Part shown: positions 1 to 5,814 of the stretch, in pieces
Layout: each line of letters starts with the position of its first letter
How positions within the stretch are numbered: position 1 is the stretch's first letter
Source: Paracoccaceae bacterium
Lineage (GTDB): Bacteria > Pseudomonadota > Alphaproteobacteria > Rhodobacterales > Rhodobacteraceae
Reading direction: 5' to 3'
DNA: 6,789 nt
NCBI GenBank assembly: GCA_003561595.1
Contig: PWWF01000423.1
Location: forward strand, 1-6,789
Program-made: the position numbers and the translations under genes
The notes under the pieces: generated by a model
What the model was told of the DNA's origin: nothing
The model's database searches: none
The model's input: only the letters and a program-made list of their open reading frames with translations

Positions 1-411
1 CATGGCCCCGAAGATGGCAACTGGCGCGCCGTGGTCGCCATCACACGCGGGGGGCTGGCCCCTGCCATGATTATCTCGCGCGAGCTGGATATCCGCGTGG
101 TCGACACGATCAGCGTCAAATCCTATGACTGGCAGAAACAGACCGATGCCGTGGTGCTGAAATCCCCGCAGGCCGATCTGATGGGCGATGACGGCGCGGG
201 GGTACTGATCATCGATGATCTGGTCGATACCGGCAAGACGCTGGAACTGGTGCGCAAGATGTATCCCAAGGCGCATTTCGCCACCGTCTATGCCAAGCCC
301 AAGGGCCGCGACATGGTCGACAGCTTCATCACCGAGGTCAGCCAGGACACATGGATCTTCTTTCCCTGGGACATGGCCCTGCAATATGTCGAGCCTTATC
401 GCGGCCGCTGA
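1..411 (+). CDS. gpt: Xanthine(-guanine) phosphoribosyltransferase, 3' part (5' end outside the window)
   Basis: This enzyme transfers the phosphoribosyl group of PRPP to xanthine or guanine (and more weakly hypoxanthine) in cytoplasmic purine salvage. The reading frame is open from base 1, and 136 codons plus a TGA stop are visible. Full-length relatives have about 150-165 residues, so roughly 15-30 N-terminal residues are missing. The type I phosphoribosyltransferase PRPP-binding loop is clear at window residues 68-80, reading [13 protein letters not shown] with the Asp-Asp pair and the Thr-Gly-Lys turn. An ITRGGLAP segment near the start forms the diphosphate-binding strand and loop. The C-terminal TWIFFPWD segment matches the purine-contacting region of bacterial Gpt. 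The next gene is convergent, so gpt ends its transcription unit here. The family call is firm; the xanthine versus guanine preference cannot be read from the sequence. Confidence 0.93.
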   Translation, partial: HGPEDGNWRAVVAITRGGLAPAMIISRELDIRVVDTISVKSYDWQKQTDAVVLKSPQADLMGDDGAGVLIIDDLVDTGKTLELVRKMYPKAHFATVYAKPKGRDMVDSFITEVSQDTWIFFPWDMALQYVEPYRGR

Positions 412-430
412 CCTGCCCCCGGCGACCTTC

Positions 431-492
431 CTTTTCATCTTTGCCCAAATATCCCGGGGGGAGCGAAGCGGGGGGCAGCGCCCCCAAACCCC
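431..492. repeat. GC-rich intergenic element of the Rhodobacteraceae spacer type
   Basis: The 92-bp spacer between the convergent 3' ends of gpt and the serine hydrolase holds no gene. It contains an AT-rich block (about 441-452, TTTGCCCAAATAT on the + strand) joined to alternating runs of G and C: CCCGGGGGG, then GCGAAGC, then GGGGGCAGCGCCCCC. I recall very similar blocks, reading on the other strand as CCCGGGATATTTGGGCAAA, next to gene ends in many Rhodobacteraceae genomes. That recollection supports both the taxon call and a repeat annotation. No second copy is present in this window, so repeat status is not proven here. Confidence 0.45.
471..485. terminator. Putative bidirectional terminator hairpin between convergent genes
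   Basis: A perfect 6-bp G/C stem (GGGGGC at 471-476 with GCCCCC at 480-485) closes on a three-base loop, AGC. It lies 59 nt after the gpt stop and 18 nt after the hydrolase stop on the other strand. Neither side has a clean run of T, so it is not a textbook intrinsic terminator. It may end transcription from both directions or act as a 3' stabilising hairpin. The position between two converging stops is the main support. Confidence 0.4.
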
Positions 493-503
493 GCCAGCGC
501 CGC

Positions 504-1652
504 TCAAAACCCGTCAGCAATGGCGCGGAACATCGCAAGATTACCCGCCCCCACACCCGGCGCGCGAAACTGCCTGTGCGCCGCATTGACCGCGATCACC
601 ACATCGCGCGCGCTGTCGATATAGACATATTGCCCGTAGATGCCGCGTGCCAGCACCTCGCCCGGCCCCGCGCCCTGCGGCACCCACCATTGATAGCCAT
701 ACAGCGCCCCGCCCGGGGCCTGCGGGCGGGTTGACTCCGCCACCCAATCCGCGGGCACAAGCTGGCGGCCCTGCCATTGGCCGCCCTGCGCGACCAGCAG
801 GCCCAGCCGCGCGAAATCGCGCGTGGACAGGTTCAGCCCACCCAGCACAAAGGCCACGCCATGCCCGTCAATCAGGTAATAGGGCGCGCGCTCCAACCCC
901 ATGGGCGCGAACAACCGCTCTTGCAGCAAGCCGGGGACCGACCGCCCCGTCGCCGCGCGGATCACCATGCCCAGCACATGCGTGTCGATCGACACATATT
1001 GCCAGACAACGCCGGGATCAGCGGCGCGCGTGTCCTGCGCGGCGGCAAAATCATCCATCGACCGCCCCAGCGCCAGCACGCGGCCCATGCGGTTGATGTC
1101 GGAATGGTAATCCAGATAATCCTCGTTGAACGCGATGCCCGAGGACATGGTCAGCACATCGCGGATACGCACCCCGTCATAGGCCGAGCCGCGCAGCGCG
1201 GGCACCGCATCACGCACCAGCGAGTCGAGGCCGGGCACCGCGCCCTCTTCCAGCAAGATACCGTAGAGCAGCGACAGCGCACTTTTCGCCACTGACCACG
1301 ATATGCGCAGATCCTCTGCGCGTGTGCCCAGCAGATAGTCCTCGGCCACGATCTGCCCGTCCTGCAGCACCACATAGGCCGTGACATTGCGTGCTGCCAA
1401 CCAGTCGTCAAAGCCCGGCGGCAGTTCGGCGGGTGGCCCCTGCGGCAAGGGCGCGGCCGTGCCGGCTGCCATCTCGCGCGTCAGGAACATCCGGTCCATG
1501 GACGAGAAATTCGCGACGATGCGGTCCTCGGCAAACAGGCTGTTCACGGCGATCAGGCGCAGGATTTCGTCGCGCTTCCACAGCCCGGCTGCCAGCGCCA
1601 GAACCACCAGCACCAGCGCGCCGCGCAAGCCCCATCTCAGCACAGCGCGCAT
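504..1652 (-). CDS. Membrane-anchored serine hydrolase of the beta-lactamase / penicillin-binding fold (NylB/EstB-like)
   Basis: This 382-residue protein has one hydrophobic N-terminal segment (about residues 7-24, flanked by Arg and Lys). It reads as an uncleaved anchor or signal peptide placing the catalytic domain in the periplasm. The active-site motifs are visible: S120-V-A-K123 gives the nucleophile and general base (the SxxK motif), and Y219-V-S221 occupies the place of the YxN motif. A GIYGQ stretch at about 337-341 stands where KTG is expected. These variants fit carboxylesterases and 6-aminohexanoate-dimer hydrolases (NylB-type) better than true class C beta-lactamases. The substrate is unknown. 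I chose the ATG at 1652; a TTG directly before it is the only nearby alternative. It begins 7 nt after cmk stops, so it is probably co-transcribed and translationally coupled with cmk. Family confidence is high; function is open. Confidence 0.88.
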   Translation of the reverse strand: MRAVLRWGLRGALVLVVLALAAGLWKRDEILRLIAVNSLFAEDRIVANFSSMDRMFLTREMAAGTAAPLPQGPPAELPPGFDDWLAARNVTAYVVLQDGQIVAEDYLLGTRAEDLRISWSVAKSALSLLYGILLEEGAVPGLDSLVRDAVPALRGSAYDGVRIRDVLTMSSGIAFNEDYLDYHSDINRMGRVLALGRSMDDFAAAQDTRAADPGVVWQYVSIDTHVLGMVIRAATGRSVPGLLQERLFAPMGLERAPYYLIDGHGVAFVLGGLNLSTRDFARLGLLVAQGGQWQGRQLVPADWVAESTRPQAPGGALYGYQWWVPQGAGPGEVLARGIYGQYVYIDSARDVVIAVNAAHRQFRAPGVGAGNLAMFRAIADGF

Positions 1653-1659
1653 CAAGGTA

Positions 1660-2250
1660 TCAGCGCCCCAGCTTTGCCGCGACCAGCGCGCGGGCCTGCG
1701 CCACGGCCTCGGGAATGCTGAGCGTGCTGGTATCGATCACCACAGCGTCCTCCGCCGCGCAAAGCGGCGCATCCGCGCGGCCCTGATCGCGCGCATCGCG
1801 GTCGCGCACCTGCGCCAGAACCTCGTCATAGGTGCTTGCGCCCGCTTCCTTCCAGCGGCGTTCGGCACGCACCTCGGGGCTGGCGGTGACGAACAGTTTC
1901 ACCTCGGCCTGTGGGCAGATCACGGTGCCGATATCGCGCCCGTCCAGCACGGCGCCCCCCTCGCGCCGGGCAAAGCTGCGCTGGAACTCGGTCAGTGCCG
2001 CGCGCACCGCCGCGATGGCCGCCACGCGCGATGCTGCCTCACCGGCCTGCAGGCTGCGCAGATCGTCGCGCGCCAGATCCTCGGGCACCAGCGCCTGTGC
2101 CGTGGCAACCGGGTCGCCCCCCTTCACCGCCACGGCGCGATACAAAAGCCCCGTATCCAGATGCGCCAGCCCGAATTCCTGCGCCAGCGCACGGCTGATC
2201 GTCCCCTTGCCAGAGGCCGCTGGCCCGTCAATCGCGACTGTGAACTGCAT
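1660..2250 (-). CDS. cmk: Cytidylate kinase (CMP/dCMP kinase)
   Basis: Cmk phosphorylates CMP and dCMP with ATP in the cytoplasm, feeding pyrimidine nucleotide pools. The 196-residue product begins [17 protein letters not shown], a P-loop with K15 and T17. LDTGLLYRA follows at 31-39 (CMP-binding region), then LDGRDIGTV at 102-110. An R-D-R-D-x-R-D stretch runs over 149-155 and ends in R158-A-D-A-P-L163, matching the lid and substrate-binding segments of the family. It is shorter than E. coli Cmk (about 227) but no motif is missing. The ATG at 2250 puts the P-loop at the usual distance from the N-terminus and has a purine-rich ribosome-binding stretch (AAGGCAGGGA) just upstream. An upstream in-frame ATG at 2337 would add 29 residues unlike any Cmk. 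It is first in a leftward operon with the serine hydrolase, and divergent from the MipA-like gene. Confidence 0.96.
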   Translation of the reverse strand: MQFTVAIDGPAASGKGTISRALAQEFGLAHLDTGLLYRAVAVKGGDPVATAQALVPEDLARDDLRSLQAGEAASRVAAIAAVRAALTEFQRSFARREGGAVLDGRDIGTVICPQAEVKLFVTASPEVRAERRWKEAGASTYDEVLAQVRDRDARDQGRADAPLCAAEDAVVIDTSTLSIPEAVAQARALVAAKLGR

Positions 2251-2380
2251 TCCCTGCCTTGTCCTTGTGCCTGTGTGTTCTGATCTCGCAGTGGTAAAGC
2301 AATTTTTCAGCATTGGCGATGCAATCTGCATGCACACGCGCTATATCGGAACGGGGAATCACGGCTCGGGGGCACGCGCC
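2251..2380. promoter_or_regulatory. Divergent promoter region between cmk and the MipA/OmpV-like gene
   Basis: This 130-bp spacer separates two gene starts pointing away from each other, so promoters for both must lie in it or overlap it. It is more AT-rich than its surroundings, with a T-run at about 2303-2307 and a TATATC hexamer at 2342-2347 that could serve as a -10 box for the rightward gene. I see no convincing -35 partner at 16-18 bp. An 8-bp perfect palindrome, TGCATGCA, lies at 2327-2334 and a short inverted repeat, ATTG-N6-CAAT, at 2312-2325; either could be an operator half or chance. Confidence 0.4.
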
Positions 2381-3148
2381 ATGCGCAGGACCAGAATCGC
2401 ATCGCTTCTGCTGGCCGGGCTGGTTGTGGGGGCCATGGCGCTGCCCGCGCAGGCGGGGCAGCGCGGGCTGGCCTTTGCGGTCACAGGCGGTATTTCCTAC
2501 AGCCCCAGTTATTTCGGCTCTGACAGTTCGGAATTCGGCCCCACGGGGCGGTTCAGCTTTCACGGGCTGCGCTTTGGCGGGTTCGATTTCGGCGAACGGG
2601 AGCGCACGGCCTTTGACGGCCCGGTCGAGTTTGCACCCGGCTTCGGCTTGCGCGGCGCATTGCGCTACATTCCCGAACGCGATGCGATCTTCGGCATCGA
2701 TTCGGTCAATCAATCGCTCGAACTGGGCGCGGGGCTGCATTTCACCGAAACGAACTGGCAGGTCTATACCGATCTGCGCTATGGCGCGATCGGGCATGAG
2801 GGGATCGCGGGCGAGGCTGGCGCGAACCTCTTCTATCGCGGCGAGAGCGGGCTGGTGCTGCATGCCGGGCCGCGCGTCGCCTTTGGCAACAGCCGCTTCA
2901 ACCAGACCTATTTCGGTGTGCCGGACGGGGCCGATCTGCCAGCCTATAACGCAGGCAGCGGCATCATCTCTGCGGGCGTGGAAATCGGGGCCTATCAGGC
3001 GCTGTCGAATGACTGGGCCGTGACGGGTGCCCTGCGCTATGACCGGCTGCGCGGGGATGCGGGCAATTCGCCCATCGTGCGCGAAGGGCAGCGCGGCCAG
3101 TTCGGGGCCGAAATCGGGTTGCAGCGGCATTTCAACCTGCGCTTCTAG
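2381..3148 (+). CDS. MipA/OmpV-family outer-membrane beta-barrel protein
   Basis: This 255-residue protein opens with a classic Sec signal peptide: MRRTR, a hydrophobic core, and an A-Q-A cleavage site at residue 25. The mature part is rich in alternating aromatic and polar strands with Gly and Tyr turns. It ends in phenylalanine (NLRF), the terminal residue favoured for BAM-dependent insertion. MipA/OmpV family marks are the early GGISYSPSYFGSD segment, YFGV at 177-180 and SPIV at 230-233 near the C-terminus. Family members are outer-membrane proteins; E. coli MipA was reported to bind the murein transglycosylase MltA and the synthase PBP1B, but the role here is not established. The ATG at 2381 is chosen because the signal peptide starts there and a G-rich stretch (2366-2372) precedes it. 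An upstream ATG at 2331 would bury the signal peptide. It appears to be a single-gene unit, divergent from cmk. Confidence 0.85.
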   Translation: MRRTRIASLLLAGLVVGAMALPAQAGQRGLAFAVTGGISYSPSYFGSDSSEFGPTGRFSFHGLRFGGFDFGERERTAFDGPVEFAPGFGLRGALRYIPERDAIFGIDSVNQSLELGAGLHFTETNWQVYTDLRYGAIGHEGIAGEAGANLFYRGESGLVLHAGPRVAFGNSRFNQTYFGVPDGADLPAYNAGSGIISAGVEIGAYQALSNDWAVTGALRYDRLRGDAGNSPIVREGQRGQFGAEIGLQRHFNLRF

Positions 3149-3156
3149 CGCGGTTT
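3137..3156 (+). terminator. Weak intrinsic terminator overlapping the MipA-like stop codon
   Basis: The inverted repeat GCGCT-TCT-AGCGC spans 3139-3151 and can extend outward by a T-G wobble and a C-G pair. It covers the TAG stop (3146-3148). The short run TTT follows at 3154-3156. Stem and T-run are both short, so termination would be partial at best. Confidence 0.3.
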
Positions 3157-3246
3157 CAGCTGACACAGGCATGGCAGAGAAGGATTGCGCCGGGCATGGT
3201 ATTCGGTCGGCGGGCGCGCTAGGTCTTGGCAAACACCAACATAGCT

Positions 3247-3250
3247 GGAG
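3247..3250 (+). promoter_or_regulatory. Ribosome-binding site that decides the pepA start
   Basis: GGAG at 3247-3250 lies 5 nt before the ATG at 3256, an ideal spacing. It decides between this ATG and an in-frame TTG at 3226, which would add ten residues and has no comparable Shine-Dalgarno sequence. The rest of the 3149-3255 spacer holds no gene. A pepA promoter may lie there, but I cannot assign its hexamers. Confidence 0.65.
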
Positions 3251-3255
3251 TGACC

Positions 3256-4719
3256 ATGTCCCTGCACCACACCCCCGAAATCCTGCCCCATGATCTGGAC
3301 CTGATTGCCAGCCATGAAGGGCGTATCGCCGTCTTTGCCGACCCCGATGCCCCGCTGCCGGCGCCCACGCGCCGGGCCGACCGGCTGATGCGCGGCGCAC
3401 TCAGCCGCGCCATGCAGGGTGAGGCATTCGGCAAGCTGCGCCCGGGCGACGGGCTGGTGCTGCACTACCCCGCTGGCCTGCAGGCCGAGGCGCTGCACCT
3501 GATCCGCCTGCCCCGCAAGGCGGACGCGCCCGCGCTGCGCCGCGCAGGCACCACGCTGGGGCGCGCGCAGACCACATCGGCCTTGCTGATCTGCGCTGAT
3601 ACGCAACCTGTCGCGCCGATCCTGCAAGCGGCGCTGCTGCGCGCCTATCAGTACGAGGCGCAGAAATCCGACCCCAAGCCCGGTTTTGGCCCCATCCGCG
3701 TGATGACCCGCCAGCCAGAGCGCGCGCAGGAAGCGATGCAGTCGGTGATGGCCCGCGTCGCGGGCGTGCATATGACCCGTGATCTGGTCAATGCGCCCGC
3801 CAACATCCTGACCACCGAGAGTTTCGCCACGCAGATCGAGGGGCTGGGCGAATTGGGCCTGAAGATCGAGATCCTCGATGAGGCCGCGCTGGAGGCGGCT
3901 GGCCTGCGCGCCCTGCTTGCGGTCGGTCAGGGCTCGGACTCGCCCTCGAAACTCGCGATCCTGCACTGGCAGGGGGCCGAGGGTGCGCCGCTTGCCGTGA
4001 TCGGCAAGGGGGTGATGTTCGACACGGGCGGCGTGTCGCTCAAACCCGCCGCCGGGATGGAGGACATGACCATGGATATGGGCGGCGCGGCGGTCACTGT
4101 GGGGCTGATGCGCACGCTGGCGATGCGGCAGGCAAAGGCCAATGTCGTGGGGCTGGTCGGGCTGGTCGAGAACATGCCCGATGCGCGCGCGCAGCGGCCC
4201 GGCGATGTCGTCCGTTCGATGAAGGGCGAGATGATCGAGGTCATCAACACCGATGCCGAGGGGCGGCTGGTGCTGGCCGATGTGCTCTGGTACGCGCAGG
4301 ACCGGTTCAAGCCTGCCGCCATGATTGATCTGGCCACGCTGACCGGGGCCATCATCATCGCGCTGGGGCATGAGAAAGCCGGGGTCTTCGCCAATGACGA
4401 CGCGCTGGCAGGCGCGTTCCTGAAAGCAGCCGAACAGGTCGGCGAAGGGGCCTGGCGCATGCCGTTGGACGCGGCTTATGAAAAGCAGATCAAATCGCGC
4501 ATTGCCGATATCAAGAACACGGGCGGGCGGCCTGCCGGGTCGATCACCGCGGCGCAGTTCCTGCAGCATTTCGTCCCCGAGGGGATGCCCTGGATGCATC
4601 TGGATATTGCAGGCGTCGCGCTGACCAAGGCCGAGAGCGCGCATGCACCCAAAGGGGCGTCGGGCTGGGGGGTGCTGGCGCTGGATGCGCTGATCGCCAA
4701 GCGGTTCGAGGAGGGCTGA
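3256..4719 (+). CDS. pepA: Leucyl aminopeptidase, M17 family
   Basis: PepA is a cytoplasmic, hexameric, two-metal aminopeptidase that removes N-terminal residues, preferably Leu, from peptides. The product has 487 residues (E. coli PepA has 503). Its N-terminal domain (about 1-150) is divergent, as usual; the catalytic domain follows. All metal and catalytic positions are present with the same spacing as in E. coli PepA: K251, D256, K263, D274, then D333 and E335 and the bicarbonate-site R337 in the family signature NTDAEGRL (331-338). The GKGVMFDTGG stretch precedes the second lysine. E. coli PepA also binds DNA in Xer recombination and carAB control; nothing in the sequence shows whether this protein does. 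holC starts 8 nt downstream, a pair also seen in E. coli (pepA-holC-valS), so co-transcription is likely. Confidence 0.96.
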   Translation: MSLHHTPEILPHDLDLIASHEGRIAVFADPDAPLPAPTRRADRLMRGALSRAMQGEAFGKLRPGDGLVLHYPAGLQAEALHLIRLPRKADAPALRRAGTTLGRAQTTSALLICADTQPVAPILQAALLRAYQYEAQKSDPKPGFGPIRVMTRQPERAQEAMQSVMARVAGVHMTRDLVNAPANILTTESFATQIEGLGELGLKIEILDEAALEAAGLRALLAVGQGSDSPSKLAILHWQGAEGAPLAVIGKGVMFDTGGVSLKPAAGMEDMTMDMGGAAVTVGLMRTLAMRQAKANVVGLVGLVENMPDARAQRPGDVVRSMKGEMIEVINTDAEGRLVLADVLWYAQDRFKPAAMIDLATLTGAIIIALGHEKAGVFANDDALAGAFLKAAEQVGEGAWRMPLDAAYEKQIKSRIADIKNTGGRPAGSITAAQFLQHFVPEGMPWMHLDIAGVALTKAESAHAPKGASGWGVLALDALIAKRFEEG

Positions 4720-4727
4720 GGCCACGC

Positions 4728-5195
4728 ATGGGCAAGGCGCTGTTCTATCACCTGACGCAGAACCCGCTGGAGGTGACGGCGCGCATATTGCTTTCGCGCG
4801 CGCTGGCGCAGGGCATGCGGGTGATGGTGCGCGGGCGCGCGCCTGCGCGCCTGGCCGCGCTGGATGCGGCGCTGTGGCAGGGCGACAAGGCAGGGTTTCT
4901 GCCGCACGGGCTGTCAGGCGGGCCGCATGACGCCGATCAGCCCGTGCTGCTGGGCACCGGGCACGACGCGCCCAATGGCGCAAGCATCGTCATGGCCATC
5001 GACCGGGCCGAGGCAGACCCCACTGAGGTGGCCGCGCTGGAGCGGTTGTGGATACTGTTCGACGGGGCCGACGCAGAGGCTTTGGCCCATGCCCGCACGC
5101 AATGGAAAGCGATGGTGGCCGCCGGGGTGCAGGCAGAATACTGGTCCGAAGACAGCGGGCGCTGGACCTGCAAGGCGCAATCAGGCGGAGAGTAG
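4728..5195 (+). CDS. holC: DNA polymerase III subunit chi
   Basis: Chi is a small accessory protein of the replicative polymerase's clamp-loader complex. It contacts the C-terminal tail of single-stranded DNA-binding protein and, in enterobacteria, the psi subunit. The 155-residue product shows the family pattern throughout: FYHL at the start, RLAALDAALW at about 41-50, FLPHG, the PVLLG strand, and the E-x-L-W-I-LFDG segment. The closing block ARTQWKAMVAAGVQAEYW aligns with the ARERYKAYRVAGF region of E. coli chi. The ATG at 4728 follows the pepA stop by 8 nt and has a GAGG stretch overlapping that stop (4718-4721). It is probably co-transcribed with pepA. Psi is poorly recognised in alphaproteobacteria, and no psi-like gene is visible here. 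Confidence 0.93.
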   Translation: MGKALFYHLTQNPLEVTARILLSRALAQGMRVMVRGRAPARLAALDAALWQGDKAGFLPHGLSGGPHDADQPVLLGTGHDAPNGASIVMAIDRAEADPTEVAALERLWILFDGADAEALAHARTQWKAMVAAGVQAEYWSEDSGRWTCKAQSGGE

Positions 5196-5203
5196 CGCCC
5201 GCG

Positions 5204-5216
5204 CACAGCCGCTGTG
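5204..5216 (+). other. Short inverted repeat after holC
   Basis: CACAG at 5204-5208 and CTGTG at 5212-5216 form a 5-bp stem with the three-base loop CCG, 9 nt after the holC stop. No T-run follows, so I do not call it a terminator. It could be a weak 3' hairpin or part of an operator for the following gene. Confidence 0.3.
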
Positions 5217-5238
5217 ATCTGATGCGGAATGGACCTGC

Positions 5239-5268
5239 GCCACCCATCCGCCCTATCTGCCACCCATC
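5239..5268 (+). repeat. Ten-base direct repeat, two copies exactly 20 bp apart, upstream of the DoxX-like gene
   Basis: GCCACCCATC occurs at 5239-5248 and again at 5259-5268, so the copies lie two helical turns apart on the same DNA face. They sit 21-50 bp before the ATG of the DoxX-like gene and after the holC stop. Placement fits a tandem activator or repressor site, but the sequence resembles no operator I know and may be chance. No clear promoter hexamers are seen in the 5196-5288 spacer. Confidence 0.35.
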
Positions 5269-5288
5269 TGCACAAAAGGATGGATCAC

Positions 5289-5687
5289 ATGCAAAACGCT
5301 TCGCTTCTTCTCGCTGCCCGCATTCTGCTGGGGCTGATCTTTGTCATTGGCGGCTTTGGCAAACTGGGCGATGTCCAGGGCTTTGGAGCCTATATGGCTA
5401 CGGGCGGGATTCCGGCCATACTGGCCTGGCCCGTCGTACTGTTCGAAATCGTTGCCGGTCTGGCGCTGATGGCGGGGCTGCTGATGCGGCCCGTGACGCT
5501 GGCGCTTGCGGCCTTCTGTGTCGTGTCGGGTGCGCTGTATCATTTCGACCCGGCCAACCAGATGGAAATGACGCAATTCTTCAAGAATCTCGGCCTTGCC
5601 GGTGGGTATCTGGCGCTGTTCGTCGCTGGCCCCGGCGCCTGGTCGGTGGATGCGAAAGCCGGTCGCGCAACGCCCCTGACAGCCTGA
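5289..5687 (+). CDS. DoxX-family small integral membrane protein
   Basis: The 132-residue product is almost entirely hydrophobic, with four predicted membrane helices at about 5-23, 42-63, 67-85 and 98-115. The first helix carries the family hallmark R11-x3-G15-x2-F18-x2-G21-x3-K25, ending FGKLGD. A GLALMAGLLMRP turn follows helix 2. The tail after helix 4 is short and polar. DoxX proteins are inner-membrane proteins, linked in some bacteria to quinone or thiosulfate oxidation or to redox-stress complexes; here the role is unknown. I chose the ATG at 5289 because AAGGA (5276-5280) lies 8 nt upstream. An ATG at 5280 overlaps that site, and one at 5229 would add a polar 20-residue extension unlike the family. 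It is 93 nt downstream of holC, so either read-through or its own promoter is possible. Confidence 0.88.
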   Translation: MQNASLLLAARILLGLIFVIGGFGKLGDVQGFGAYMATGGIPAILAWPVVLFEIVAGLALMAGLLMRPVTLALAAFCVVSGALYHFDPANQMEMTQFFKNLGLAGGYLALFVAGPGAWSVDAKAGRATPLTA

Positions 5688-5694
5688 CAGGGGC
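5672..5694 (+). terminator. Hairpin overlapping the DoxX-like stop codon
   Basis: GCCCCTG at 5672-5678 pairs with CAGGGGC at 5688-5694 as a 7-bp stem with a 9-base loop that contains most of the TGA stop (5685-5687). There is no T-run after it, so it is at best a rho-assisted or stabilising 3' structure. A stronger hairpin lies about 75 bp further on and may be the main terminator for both converging genes. Confidence 0.3.
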
Positions 5695-5756
5695 CGCTGC
5701 CTGCTGCAGCAGTTCGGCCGGGGGGTCAGCGTTTGCTACCCCGCGATGTCAGAGGA

Positions 5757-5794
5757 TCAAGAAAAACCTGCGCCGCCCGGGGTCCGGGCGGCGC
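5757..5794 (-). terminator. Strong rho-independent terminator for lpxB
   Basis: A perfect 11-bp stem (GCGCCGCCCGG at 5770-5780 with CCGGGCGGCGC at 5784-5794) closes on a three-base loop. Read on the minus strand, the hairpin is followed three bases later by TTTTTCTT, a proper U-tract. It begins about 20 nt after the lpxB stop. In the rightward direction it is followed only by TGTTCTGT, so it may also end DoxX transcripts, less efficiently. Confidence 0.85.
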
Positions 5795-5814
5795 TGTTCT
5801 GTCATGGCGCTTGC

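Noticed and set aside
2251..2337. A 29-residue N-terminal extension of Cmk from an ATG at 2337
   Set aside because: Cmk proteins begin within a few residues of the P-loop. The extension is polar and unlike the family, and the ATG at 2250 has its own purine-rich ribosome site.
2331..2380. An upstream start for the MipA-like protein at 2331
   Set aside because: It would put 17 polar residues ahead of a complete signal peptide that begins at the ATG at 2381.
2228..3400. A 390-codon open frame on the minus strand across the MipA-like gene
   Set aside because: It overlaps the start of cmk, the whole MipA-like gene and the start of pepA. It has no recognisable domain and shows shadow-like composition.
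3145..4983. A 612-codon open frame on the minus strand across pepA and holC
   Set aside because: It is a shadow of the GC-rich codon usage of pepA and holC. Its translation is rich in Arg, His, Gln and Pro, shows no family motif, and runs opposite to a gene with all its catalytic residues.
5229..5288. An upstream start for the DoxX-like protein at 5229
   Set aside because: It would place the direct repeat and the likely ribosome-binding site inside the coding region and add a polar leader that family members lack.
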